A DNA stretch of 64,000 bases from Galeruca laticollis (Eukaryota; Arthropoda; Insecta; Coleoptera; Chrysomelidae): contig OY998176.1 of assembly GCA_963921935.1 (NCBI GenBank), positions 53,097,813-53,161,812 on the forward strand. Direction: 5' to 3'. Of the stretch, positions 35,101 through 40,276 are shown in pieces. The notes under the pieces are model-generated. The model was not told where the DNA came from and did no database searches. It saw only the letters and a program-made list of their open reading frames with translations. Made by a program: the position numbers and the translations under genes. Numbering within the stretch: position 1 is the first letter of the stretch; every line of letters starts with the position of its first letter.

Positions 35101-38100
35101 CGAATACCTGAGCATGATATTGTTGCAATCCACCAAGAGCAAAATATAAGTAAGTCAACCATTTACAACACTATAAGGAATTGTGAAGAGGGTATACCAT
35201 GCATTAATACCCAAAAGCGGTAGACCAAGAATTTTGAGTGTAAGAAGAGAAAGAAGACTGATGGAAGCTGCTAAAGACAAAGTTGGAGTTTCTCAGAGAA
35301 AATTAGCCCTGAGATGTGGTATTTCGAAAACCACTGTATTAAGAACAATTGATCGCACAAACTTAGTGTTTAGGAAAAAAGAAAGGCACCAAAATACATC
35401 GCAGACCAGCTAGAAAGAATTCTGCGTTGTTGCCGCGCATTAAGGCGTATCCACTTTGCCAATAAATTGATTGTAACATAACATTGACTTATTTGTACCT
35501 AAGTTGGACAATCCTCCTAATGTACAGTATCCGCCAAAATAAACAATACCGAAAATAAAAATAAAAATTAAGTTTTAATTTCTGTAATGTAAGTGTTCAA
35601 AATGTTCACCATTTCGACGCAAACAAGCTTCATATCGATTTTGTAAGTCAATAAACATATTTATAAAAAGTGGTTGATGTAACTGAAAAATATTTTGTAT
35701 TATTTCCCGTAGTTCGGCAATATTCGCCGGCGGATTTTCCGAGTGAAATATTTTGTCCTTCATTATGCCCCAAATGTATGCGTCAGGTGGCGTCAGATCA
35801 AGTGAATGAGAAAGATATTCGAAGTCTGTTCCCCGAGAAATTATTCTATTATCGAAATGCTGACGGAGTAAGTCTAAGGTGCGCACAGCTGTATGGCTCG
35901 TTGCACCATCTTGTTGGAACCATTATGTGCGAAACTGTAGATTTCGTGCACGGCAAAAGTTATTTAGATCTCTCACAAAAGGTATAATAATTTTCGCTCT
36001 ATAACGCTCTTGGTTGACAGTAAGTGGATTCTGATTATCATCTTCAACGAAATAAGGACCAATCATTCCATGACCAGATACCGCGCACCAAACGGTAACT
36101 CGAAGACTGTGGAGTGGTTTCTCTACAATGACATCAGGACGTTCAAATCCAAGGAATCTGGTTGTTTGTCGATTAATATAGCCGCTAAGATGAACGTGAC
36201 TCTCGTCTGAAAACCATATGTTTTTCAAAAATTCGGGATCTTTGTAAATTAAACTCAACATGCGACCACAGTAAATTTCTCTTGCACGTTTGTCCGCAGC
36301 ATTTAGTCGTTGTCCAACTTGAATACGGTATGGATAACCACCAATTGATTTGGACATGCGACGTAAAGAGGTTTCACTAATGTTGAGTTTACATGCAGTT
36401 CTTACAAAACTTCTTTGAGGTGATTGCACAACTTGGTTAAAAACACGTCCTTCATTTTCGTTAGTGCATACTGTTTTTCGACGACCTGAAGAACCTTTAC
36501 GTTGACACAATACACTACCAGTGCGACGAAATTTTTCAACAACAGCTAACATCACACTTTTACTAGGAGCTGCTTTATTAAATTTTTGTTGATATTTTAT
36601 TGACACCTGTTCTAAATTTGGACCATCATTACGACCTTTTCCGTATGAACGAAAATAATGCTCTACCAAAAAAACTTTTTCTTCCGTTGTTAGAACCATA
36701 TATCAACTAATGACAATTAAGTCAAATATGACAAATCCATATTACATAAACATCTCCACAGCACTCTCTGTTTCGGTACTGTTTATTTTGGCGGATACCG
36801 TACCTCAGGCTAGGCCAATAGAGGAATTTTGGTCAATACTCTAGAGGAAAGTGTACGATAAAGGATGGGAAGCTACAAATGAAGATCAATTGCGGCGTCG
36901 CATCTTCCAAAAGATTAGAGAAATAGAACCTGCTCTTATCCAAAGGAAGATGGGACAAGTCCGAAGAAAATTACGACTCATTGAGGATAACGGGCCACTA
37001 TCCATAATGTAATTTGTAATTATTTTTCGTTATTAGTGTTGCCACATGTGCTTTTAAAATTAAAAAAAATTGGAAAAATGTATCAGCATTTAAAAATTTT
37101 CCAAAAATTTAGGACCATACGTTAGTAACCATAGCCATTTCCATGTCTTCTACATACGACGTAGTGAAGATCGCCGGCGATGACATAGATTTATTGGTCA
37201 TGCTTTGTGGTTTGTCACAAAATGGAGGAGACCACACCCCTTCATCAAATAGACCAAAGAACAACATTATATTTGAAAAATGTGGAAGAGGAAAAATCCC
37301 TGATGTAACTTACTCGACGAATTCCTTCACGCACCAAGCCCCACGCGAATTGCCACTGTTCCTTCACGCCTTCAGTGGTTGTGATACAACATCAGCACTT
37401 TTTGGGCAAGAAAAAATTAAATTTTTATCAACACTGAAAAAACAGTCGCGCCTCGAACAAAATGGTGTAGTTTTTCTAAACCCCAATGCAACACTTGAGC
37501 AGGAGAAAGCTTTCTCGTTTCACTGTATGGAGACAACAGTGAATCCCAAAATCTCAACGACCTTCGCTTCCAAATGTTTACAAGGGCGGCGGCTAAGACC
37601 AACATCAACCTCGCCAGGTTGCTTCCAACCAGCGATGCTGCAAGGTTTCAGTCTCTGCGAACATACCACCAGGTGAAAATATTTTTTTTACAATAATAAA
37701 CCGACGATATTATTCTTAATTTTGAACAGTTACGATTCTTAATTTTGTTGGTCTTGTTTCAGGTTCAGATGTGGCTTGGAAATAAGAAGAACCCACTCGA
37801 TTGGGGCTGGATGCGGAGCACTAGAGGCCTCATTCCTCAACTGATGACGAAACCGCCAGCTCCTCAACTCCTGCTAAACATGATTTCCTGCAACTGCAAA
37901 AAAGGTTGTGCCAGCAGCTGTGGTTGCAGAAAAGCAGGACTCTAATGCTCGGCTGTTTGCAACCACTGCAGCAGCCAATCTTGTGATAACAAACCAGACC
38001 TGATGTGTGATGACATTGACGAACCTACCATCGATGACCCATCATCAGATGACGATTTCGACCTGCCTGAGCTGGTCGATGACGAAATGCTACCGAAGCA

Positions 38101-40133
38101 AGCTCCCAAAAGGTGTACTGTCGATATAGGGGATCAGCTTGGTCCATCAAAGATGTACAAGAAAAACTAATAATAAAACTCCTGTGAAGACCTCAACTTC
38201 AACCATCACATGCAAAGATAATATGTATAACACAGTCTTTAAATTTTTATACTCTAATTATTTCTTTTTATAAATTATAATGCTTATTTCAAAGACGTTT
38301 TCATTTTGTTTACTCACCTCAGCAACTTTGAACAGCTGTAGCTAGGGAGCTATCATATCTTAATAGACCAAATTGGTCTAGTTTTGTTGAAACATTTGTC
38401 TTCTTTAATAACGTATATGAATTTATGCCGTGAAATAGATCAATTGACAAATTTTTTTTTGGAAATTTTGCAAACATTTGAACAGCTGTATCTTTGAAAC
38501 TACTCAGTTTATCGAGACCCAACTATTCTCATTTTGTTGCAAATTTAGTCTACTTTAAAAGAATTTATAGTGACTTCTACCGTAAAACAGGTCCTTGGTG
38601 GTAAAAAATGGCATTAACTGAAAAATGATCGAAAATTTAATGGTTTTTCAAGAATTTACAATGTTCCGGAGGGCTTTAGAGGTCGAAAAATTATATTTGT
38701 CATTACCACCTCATTACATACAACATATAAAAAAATCAGAACTACTCCATTTGATGCAAACCAAAATGTACCAATTCCATGGATTGTAAGTTTGACCCTA
38801 AATGGACTGACATTTTTAGTGGCAAACAAATGCAATCTTCTCACTAAACACGTATTTTTACTTTTAAGCTTTACACTTGTGTACTTATGTATTGTCAAGT
38901 TCAATGATTTGGTCTTTTATTATCCTGCGTTTTCATTAGGCTTACCTGAAAACTTCGTTCTTGTATGATTGGTAGGGGGGGTCTCGTGAAATATTGTTGG
39001 CCCGCCTTGCCTCAAATATTTTATAATGTGGCCCTTCAGTAAAACAGGTTGGAGACCCCTGCCCTAGTTTAAAGAAATGTAACCATAAGCGAGAAGGAAG
39101 TTGATAGCTGACCTAGATGCATGATCAGCAAATAGGAAGTTATAAATTCAGTTCACACATATATTTCGTTGACTTTTTGTAGTAAGATCTTTATTATACC
39201 AGTTGTGTTATAAAATCTATTTTTATTATTAAAATTTCAAAGTTAGTAGTAATTCGTGTATTTTTTCAAAATAAAATTGTTTTTTTTAAAGTCACAAAGT
39301 GCTCCGAACTACATTTCTATATCTATTTTTTCTCTTATCTTCGCTTAGATAATAGATATTGAGATACGGTTTTTAATATTCTTATTAAATTCTATGGTCT
39401 TTCGAGTAAATGGTTAAAAAATATAGCATCGCATTTGAAGATTCCATAAAATAGTTGAAAATTTAACAATTGTTCGAACAACGCTCCCTAGTGATCATTA
39501 CAAAAAATTTAAATAAAAATATGATACAATATTTTATTGAGCATTAAATTCAATTTCAAATGATACTAAGTTTGTCAAAATTCATAAAGAATCCTATAAC
39601 CATTTTATTGTATCACCTTTCTCACTCACCTCTACCAATTATTTTACAAGATAGAGGAAAAATTGAGCAACCTTACGTAAAATGATCCAGAATTATGAAT
39701 ATTCACATTTTGTGGTACTATCACTATTATACAAAAATAATGTTTGCATTAAAGTTGTAGGATCAATAATTTCTGAGATACAGCGGGTGACGTCTCTGGT
39801 ACAAATACATAATCTACCATTTTTATTTCGCTTCAAAATCCCGAACATTCCGTATTCATTAACGTAAACGAACATTATTATTATATAATATCTATATTTG
39901 TAGGTAGACAAGGTATATCGTCAACTCATATGCCCAAATTAACTGGTGAAGAAGGACATTTGCTACAGAAAGCTGCCGTTCCTATAAAAGAATTTATTCG
40001 ACTTGGAGAAAGCTTCGTTACCGGAGAACCGCAAACAATTAAGAAAACACCCATGGAACGAAGAAAAGAGGAACTGAACGCTCATGCCTATATGAATAAA
40101 ACACCCGAACCCAATTTGATAAAAACCACATAA
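4876..40133 (+). CDS. Malate-dehydrogenase-like protein, probable catalytically dead paralogue
   Basis: Five exons (4876-5172, 19785-19970, 24359-24556, 28490-28718, 39904-40133) join in perfect phase into 379 codons plus TAA. Residues 1-31 resemble a mitochondrial presequence. The body follows mitochondrial MDH: LYDTNKG then EDLSHIDTKTQIK, YDWRKIFGIT, IVGGLSNE, LPALGISRFINSLI, VECAFVRQ. Active-site positions are lost. The PRKPGMTR loop is DRESSKETL (both Args gone), the NAD-loop Asn is Lys149, the LDxxR Asp is Ala181 (its Arg184 stays), and the catalytic His of GGHAG is Leu208. The GxxGxxG motif is reduced to NAASGVG. Hence malate oxidation is very unlikely. A structural or regulatory role, for example in sperm mitochondria, is inference. 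It is long for the family, with a charged tail ending KTT. The introns are packed with transposons, yet no exon is broken, which argues for selection. Confidence 0.9.
5904..5926. promoter_or_regulatory. Palindromic subterminal repeat of the pogo element
   Basis: AATATGGGCC and its inverse GGCCCATATT flank a three-base spacer. The same decamer forms the inner part of the terminal repeat. It lies about 40 bases upstream of the transposase ATG, so it could serve transposase binding, autoregulation or both (inference). Confidence 0.6.
5969..7500 (+). pseudogene. pogo-superfamily transposase (DDE_1 type), frameshifted
   Basis: The ATG at 5969 follows TTAACA. Residues 15-65 form the helix-turn-helix (WNQEDMKKAVSAVEQG, SFQVPRTTLQRMV), followed by a CENP-B-like second DNA-binding region (GLTRKDLCRMAY, GRTWLDAFLRRH). 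The catalytic core has D in YNVDETGLSVV, D in LLVVDGHYSHT, and the third D in KLQPIDKTFMGP. A one-base frameshift at about 6930 separates the second and third D. The frame then runs through GFKVTGIWPINKHIF to a TGA at 7455-7457 (most probably a mutated Arg or Gly codon), after which the same frame continues into a Lys/Glu/Ser-rich tail. Only two or three lesions mark a fairly young copy. Confidence 0.88.
7606..7998 (+). repeat. Tandem duplication in the transposase tail
   Basis: Two units, about 7606-7800 and 7813-7998, both encode a KKVKK-KIKANT-YSSDEE acidic block and end in QIGEYTPGSND-TC. Unit 1 has extra DPDPD residues. The units differ at scattered bases, so the duplication is not brand new. 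It adds a second acidic linker in front of the zinc finger. Confidence 0.85.
7994..8132 (+). CDS. PHD-like zinc finger, C-terminal module of the transposase
   Basis: The frame reads CLFCETRFSDD, then WVQCLMCNLWAHDQC, then YFCDFCQ and TAA at 8130-8132. The pattern C-x2-C, C-x2-C, H-x2-C, C-x2-C is that of a PHD finger. In transposases of this type it would be the C-terminus of the same protein. Here frame breaks separate it from the catalytic core. It may bind histone tails and bias insertion (inference). Confidence 0.75.
8150..8155 (+). terminator. Poly(A) signal of the pogo transposase
   Basis: AATAAA lies 18 bases after the TAA stop of the zinc-finger frame and inside the element. Confidence 0.5.
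8465..8940. other. Non-coding stretch before the hAT-ZBED relic
   Basis: No gene is supported. It probably contains the 5' end of the hAT-ZBED relic, but I found no match to that element's right terminus, so its left end is not defined. Confidence 0.4.
8950..10726 (+). pseudogene. hAT transposase of ZBED/SCAND3 type, heavily broken
   Basis: Translated pieces in several frames follow the order of ZBED-type hAT transposases. A Lys-rich start is followed by a BED-finger-like block (YIGFVYSNGSPLC, then MTPAKLRRHLETVHPESK). Next come NEKAMEASYLVSYHITQA and the core block IDICTDGTKAMTGK with APNCSSSHCILHR. A middle block reads LNLSLQGKQTTVFQACNKI, and the C-terminal dimerisation part ends MRLQLSSMKPDINQL. 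At least six frameshifts or stops are present. The 3' end of the same element lies beyond a 7.4-kb insertion, at 18210-18392. Confidence 0.8.
11040..14540 (+). mobile_element. hAT transposon (ZMYM/TTF-finger type), 3501 bp
   Basis: The ends CAGTGATGGATTTAGGC and, inverted, CAGTGACGGATTTAGGC are flanked by an exact 8-bp duplication CTTGCTCC (11032-11039 and 14541-14548), the hAT hallmark. Removing the element and one copy of the duplication restores the host pogo-like sequence. GGCCTAGGGCGGCAG-like blocks form longer GC-rich subterminal inverted repeats. It encodes one transposase with three lesions. Confidence 0.95.
11778..14326 (+). pseudogene. hAT transposase with TTF-type finger and dimerisation domain
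   Basis: A small first exon (MSGYRKKFSGAEYRKRKAEES) ends at GTAAGT (11867). Exon 2 starts after TTTTTTCTAG (11970), but the phase is off by one base, probably an indel in the A-run. Then come the TTF-type finger (REWLIYSEIKGSVFCVPCLLF, AHENSNFHK), the core with D in IIVDSTPDIAH and D in SYDNASNMSG, AAHSLNLVG, and the hAT C-terminal dimerisation domain (IPATNCSGERSFSTLKRVK). Lesions are a frameshift near 12985, TGA at 13367-13369 and TAA at 13550-13552; the last 250 codons are open. The relatives are ZMYM1-like and P52-repressor-like proteins. Confidence 0.9.
14836..16524 (-). pseudogene. pogo-like transposase, catalytic core deleted
   Basis: The Met at 16524 starts a helix-turn-helix protein (YTAESLKAALSAKKSSQMTLYR, then IPIATLHDHFKGRRG and a CENP-B-like RKEVLQTVADYV block). 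After a frame break comes IWNLDESSFCTD with the first catalytic Asp. The frame then jumps from the SKGWMET region directly to ILVSGFTKAGIFPLNRNVV, so the segment with the second and third Asp is missing. The tail includes an acidic Ser-rich part and, at 14836-15105, an accessory module (GDFVLSTFVGKKKVYKYVC, ENDVRSILLFDIEKKLPVPK). It cannot be active. Confidence 0.85.
17277..17778 (-). pseudogene. piggyBac transposase ends fused by deletion
   Basis: The N-terminus (Met at 17778: MSKRTFETLEEAMEYCFFE) is acidic like other piggyBac starts and has one TAG. About 70 bases after it fades, the C-terminal Cys-rich zinc-binding tail begins (VRYDERCHFLE, then FCSKCNVTLC and FFPKYHQKS, stop at 17277). 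The DDD catalytic domain is deleted. This is the coding remnant of the 10775-18205 element. Confidence 0.82.
18210..18392 (+). mobile_element. 3' end of the outer hAT-ZBED relic
   Basis: The sequence ends TTTGAGAACCGCTG, whose inverse CAGCGGTTCTCAAA is a classic hAT terminus. GTTCCGTCA blocks just inside repeat twice (18332 and 18362). It directly follows the piggyBac TTAA and completes the relic at 8950-10770. The adjoining octamer GTGTAGCA would be its target duplication, but I did not find the left copy. Confidence 0.7.
18393..19059. other. MDH-like intron 1, no feature seen
   Basis: AT-rich sequence with only short broken frames. I see no repeat with a partner elsewhere in the window. 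Confidence 0.4.
19060..19650 (-). pseudogene. Fragment of a transposon-associated protein (DUF7869-like)
   Basis: The open block at 19162-19374 reads LTVWSDNSAGQNKNKMLLFLW and GCFDEIDLKYLMYGHSFLSSDRNF. Coding similarity continues downstream (KCQWTWPGSCTEMN) and, with frame breaks, upstream (WHEGITERRGNEIASCILKIV). The DNSAGQNKN block is typical of a large family of insect repeat-borne proteins. The D and the GHSFL-D positions look like a nuclease core (inference). No ends of the element were found. Confidence 0.6.
19785..19970 (+). CDS. MDH-like gene, exon 2
   Basis: Residues 100-161, phase 0 at both ends (AATAG acceptor, GTAAGT donor). It contains the degenerate substrate loop GGDRESSKETL and the IAKPP block in place of ANPVN. 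Confidence 0.9.
19971..20470. other. MDH-like intron 2, proximal part, no feature seen
   Basis: Intronic AT-rich DNA. No coding block or paired repeat was recognised. Confidence 0.4.
20966..21316 (-). pseudogene. Possible C-terminal accessory module of the pogo-like relic
   Basis: Broken minus-strand frames end with NPPDIISYKSDKVIREINEP followed by a stop near 20966, resembling the terminal module of pogo-like proteins with a structured tail. The upstream frame (DVFVIYLTCPYQFAGRYQYL) is open from 21316 to 21113. Assignment to the element is by position and strand. Confidence 0.4.
21721..22900 (-). pseudogene. pogo-superfamily transposase, C-terminal fragment
   Basis: Read 22900 to 21721: IIHNGFRASVFFPFNIENID matches the end of a DDE_1 catalytic domain (compare the GFKVTGIWPIN block of the element at 5509). 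Then a stop at about 22655, a frame shift near 22370, and a Glu/Lys-rich tail with LSTPFKKTLILPSPVE, SIATSAEWQEYYKRKE and a basic end. The catalytic Asp residues and the DNA-binding domain are absent. Confidence 0.7.
23238..23710. repeat. Tandem repeat, unit about 233 bp, two to three copies
   Basis: The marker GAACCGATGTGTGACC occurs at 23446 and 23679 (period 233). Blocks CACGAAACCAAATTAT, TTAGTTCCCTCACC and TTTTTCTCCTAA recur in the same order, with a more diverged first copy from about 23238. It lies inside the pogo-like relic, 5' of its transposase. Confidence 0.75.
24359..24556 (+). CDS. MDH-like gene, exon 3
   Basis: Residues 162-227, phase 0. The acceptor TTTTATAG lies only 31 bases from the right end of the pogo-like relic. 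I chose the donor GTATGT at 24557 over GTAAGA at 24541 because the reading frame and family length continue to PKNT. It holds Ala181 (Asp in active MDH) and Leu208 (catalytic His in active MDH). Confidence 0.88.
24691..24785. repeat. Short tandem repeat, unit about 22-24 bp
   Basis: Four imperfect units of the type ATGTGTTCTGTGTCATCCATC lie in intron 3. Confidence 0.8.
24786..26085. other. MDH-like intron 3, no gene seen
   Basis: Very AT-rich intronic sequence. A short minus-strand frame near 25219-25425 has no recognisable content. No paired repeats were found. Confidence 0.4.
26086..26567. mobile_element. MITE with about 100-bp inverted repeats
   Basis: The left end TACAGGGTATCCACTTATAT and the right end (inverted) TACCGGGTGCCCACTTATAT begin arms that stay similar through ATAAATTCTAAACGGT, GGAAATATGCGGTTTT and TGTTTCATTTTAGTA. 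No coding capacity. The total length is 482 bp. Confidence 0.8.
26790..27215. repeat. AT-rich tandem repeat, unit 97-117 bp
   Basis: The marker TAAGGAACGTTTTCAGTCTA recurs at 26871, 26988 (variant), 27099 and, partly, 27196. AAGTTTTAAAATTATTAATTTT blocks keep the same order. About 3.5 copies, ending right at the foldback element. Confidence 0.8.
27224..28108. mobile_element. Foldback-type element with long inverted arms
   Basis: TATACAGGGTG begins both ends in inverted orientation. Arms of roughly 270 bp (about 27420-27690 and 27810-28085, inverted) share blocks such as ATCTCGGAACTG, CTGCAGCTTTTCTT, TATTTTTACATTT, CCAACAAA and AGCACACTTGTGGT. The open frame at 27232-27642 is only repeat sequence. 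By eye the arms are roughly 70 percent identical. Confidence 0.78.
28239..28388. repeat. 150-bp dispersed repeat, copy 2
   Basis: It matches 38-187 with one mismatch in the same orientation. It ends 101 bases before MDH-like exon 4. Confidence 0.9.
28490..28718 (+). CDS. MDH-like gene, exon 4
   Basis: Residues 228 to the first base of codon 304. The acceptor is TTATTTCAG, and the donor GTAAGT leaves phase 1. It carries YLLPALGISRFINSLIKAYNG and VECAFVRQVGHIG, matching the dehydrogenase helix and the VECSFV block of active MDH. Confidence 0.9.
28719..29800. other. MDH-like intron 4, proximal part
   Basis: No gene is supported. A short plus-strand frame at 29118 (MSRSEYYSKLPVDMKCRYDK, then a stop) resembles the start of repeat-borne proteins, but nothing downstream supports it. 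The region just before 29801 may also hold sequence flanking the Academ-type insertion. Confidence 0.35.
29801..29938. repeat. Left terminal inverted repeat of the Academ-type element
   Basis: 138 bp, the inverse of 38461-38598 with few differences (for example ACTTG against ACCTG near the tip). Confidence 0.88.
30355..33179 (+). pseudogene. Academ-type transposase region, broken
   Basis: The ATG at 30355 opens a protein with a C2CH-like start (CCFICIETL, SVHRACQKSY) and, after a one-base shift near 30600, a second CFLCGEEI finger. The open frame at 30695-31693 includes LPALGARYHRFCQRKLYKS and FDNADFNVNTLDGLGTFHAL with a likely catalytic Asp. Later blocks are KTCFVTFDQPLYKKAK, VVRLGGFHLLMSFMGT, SGHSYARAVRAHIL, WVQYFRMVTLVKQFI and SEQHIDVRASRMTRDEQDA. 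Breaks lie near 30600, 31690, 32117 (TAA), 32484 and 33177. The block order is that of a family common in arthropod and cnidarian genomes and usually left uncharacterised. Confidence 0.75.
32850..33986 (+). repeat. Tandem duplication inside the Academ-type element, unit 1
   Basis: 1137 bp, from CATATGCACAGATGTGG to the 5' part of the Tc1/mariner insertion (…GTTGCAATCCACC). It is repeated immediately downstream with about 25-30 differences. Confidence 0.92.
33188..33760 (+). pseudogene. XPG-like nuclease N-part, duplicate copy 1
   Basis: The frame reads HVVVDGGHLLHKVVWP, then IIMVFDGYPSDAS, matching the XPG N-domain metal-binding Asp residues, and after TAA at 33728 continues as ADEDADLL. It stops at the Tc1/mariner left end. 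As a truncated duplicate it cannot encode a full nuclease. Confidence 0.75.
33987..35134 (+). repeat. Tandem duplication inside the Academ-type element, unit 2
   Basis: 1148 bp. It differs from unit 1 by base changes and small insertions (for example AATTCAAC near 34470). It continues without break into the rest of the Tc1/mariner insertion, so unit 2 is the ancestral junction and unit 1 ends abruptly. Confidence 0.9.
34320..34905 (+). pseudogene. XPG-like nuclease N-part, copy 2
   Basis: It has the same blocks as unit 1 with separate frameshifts (near 34490 and 34700). It ends in LQAEEDADLLI, the XPG I-region acidic motif, interrupted at the TA target by the Tc1/mariner element. The reading frame resumes exactly at 37125. 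Confidence 0.78.
35053..35411 (+). pseudogene. Tc1/mariner transposase, DNA-binding part
   Basis: The ATG at 35053 starts MSYKLDIRQGIYNLVGRIPE, then QNISKSTIYNTIRNCEEG, a SGRPRIL hook, VGVSQRKLALRCGISKTTVLR and a stop. A one-base shift lies at 35220 (before the SGRP hook). This is a paired helix-turn-helix with an AT-hook-like linker. The catalytic core that should follow is deleted between about 35470 and 35490. Confidence 0.8.
35525..36800 (-). mobile_element. mariner-like element (DD41D), 1276 bp
   Basis: Inverted ends of about 29 bp starting C(A/G)GTATCCGCCAAAATAA are flanked by TA (35523-35524 and 36801-36802). Excision in silico joins NPPNV to PQARPIEEFW of the host transposase in frame. 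It is compact, with near-identical ends and a nearly intact transposase, and probably the youngest insertion of this stack. Confidence 0.93.
35575..36699 (-). pseudogene. mariner transposase, one internal stop
   Basis: Met at 36699. The N-terminus carries a DUF4817-like helix-turn-helix (TTEEKVFLVEHYFRSYGKGR, VVEKFRRTGSVLCQRKG), then a second HTH (SFVRTACKLNISETSLRRM). The catalytic core has WFSDESHVHLSG (D1), WFQQDGATSHT (D2) and LTPPDAYIWG (D3). By my count 41 residues separate D2 and D3, hence DD41D. A single TAA before WFQQDG (about 35924) is the only lesion I see; the frame is the same on both sides. The C-terminus ends HFEHLHYRN. Confidence 0.9.
36803..37012 (+). pseudogene. Tc1/mariner transposase, C-terminal part
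   Basis: It continues the host transposase interrupted at 35523: ARPIEEFWSIL, one TAG, then KVYDKGWEATNEDQLRRRIF and QVRRKLRLIEDNGPLSIM with a stop at 37010-37012. Confidence 0.8.
37125..38170 (+). pseudogene. Academ-type element: nuclease C-part and Cys-rich tail
   Basis: The XPG frame resumes with VVKIAGDDIDLLVML and FLHAFSGCDTTSALFGQ, the second acidic cluster and the Gly-Cys-Asp turn of XPG nucleases. A frameshift near 37550 precedes ARFQSLRTYHQ. A short intron (37673-37762, GTGAAA to TTTCAG) then leads to VQMWLGNKKNPLDWGW and a CXC-like tail (ISCNCKKGCASSCGCRKAGL, then CSAVCNHC). A TAA/TAG replaces a codon at 37943-37945. The acidic end finishes near 38170. Confidence 0.72.
38324..38598. 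repeat. Subterminal tandem repeat forming the right end of the Academ-type element
   Basis: Two diverged units (about 38324-38455 and 38461-38598) both begin TTTGAACAGCTGTA and continue through related blocks (TTTTGTTG, GTC-ACTTT, ATTTAT). Unit 2 is the terminal inverted repeat, so the terminus seems to have been duplicated inward. Confidence 0.65.
38599..38975. other. MDH-like intron 4, no feature seen
   Basis: A minus-strand frame at 38656-38904 shows nothing recognisable. Confidence 0.35.
38976..39061. mobile_element. hAT terminus fragment
   Basis: Inverted, the sequence begins CAGGGGTCTCCAACCTGTTT and continues with GGCCACATTATAAAAT and GCGGGCCAA, a pattern typical of non-autonomous hAT ends. 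No opposite end was found nearby. Confidence 0.6.
39062..39903. other. MDH-like intron 4, distal part, no feature seen
   Basis: AT-rich intron DNA leading to the acceptor TATATTTGTAG. Confidence 0.45.
39904..40133 (+). CDS. MDH-like gene, exon 5 with stop
   Basis: Completes the glycine codon split by intron 4 and encodes residues to 379 (TAA at 40131-40133). KLTGEEGHLLQKAAVPIKEF corresponds to the last helix of MDH. The following 40 residues (RLGESF, TIKKTPMERRKEELNAHAYM) extend beyond the usual family end. Confidence 0.9.
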
Positions 40134-40160
40134 ATTAAACATGTAAATTAGTGAAAATGT

Positions 40161-40215
40161 TTTATTTTATTTCTTTTCCAGCTAGGGAAATTAATTTAAA
40201 ATATAAGTTAATAAA
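40161..40215. terminator. Overlapping poly(A) signals of two convergent genes
   Basis: AATAAA at 40210-40215 (+) would serve the MDH-like gene. On the minus strand AATAAA (TTTATT at 40161-40166) would serve the peroxiredoxin gene. The two 3' UTRs therefore overlap. Confidence 0.5.
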
Positions 40216-40276
40216 AACTACCATTTGTTTGAACTTAATATATTGTCAACAAGACACATTTGAGGAACTGAAAGTT

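Larger units (their letters stand above)
34906..37122 (+). mobile_element. Tc1/mariner-type element nested in the Academ-type element
   Basis: The inverted ends ACGTATGGTCCTAAA and TTTAGGACCATACGT are flanked by TA (34904-34905 and 37123-37124). Removing the element with one TA makes the XPG frame read on from ADLLI into VTIAISMSSTYDVVKIAGDD. Its own transposase lost its middle and is split by a second mariner. Confidence 0.92.
29801..38598 (+). mobile_element. Academ-type DNA transposon (XPG-nuclease lineage), interrupted
   Basis: Inverted ends of 138 bp (29801-29938 and 38461-38598) begin CCAAGGAC and stay highly similar throughout (TTTTACGGTAGAAGTCACTA, CAGCTGTTCAAATG). Inside lies one long plus-strand coding region: N-terminal Cys-rich part, transposase-like middle, XPG-like nuclease and Cys-rich C-terminus. 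From memory, an XPG-type nuclease joined to a transposase marks the Academ superfamily, so that name is inference. A 2.2-kb Tc1/mariner insertion and a 1.1-kb tandem duplication account for much of the 8.8 kb. I could not define the target duplication. Confidence 0.72.

Noticed and set aside
29790..38602. Target-site duplication of the Academ-type element
   Set aside because: The bases flanking the inverted repeats (ACTG and TGGT) do not match convincingly.
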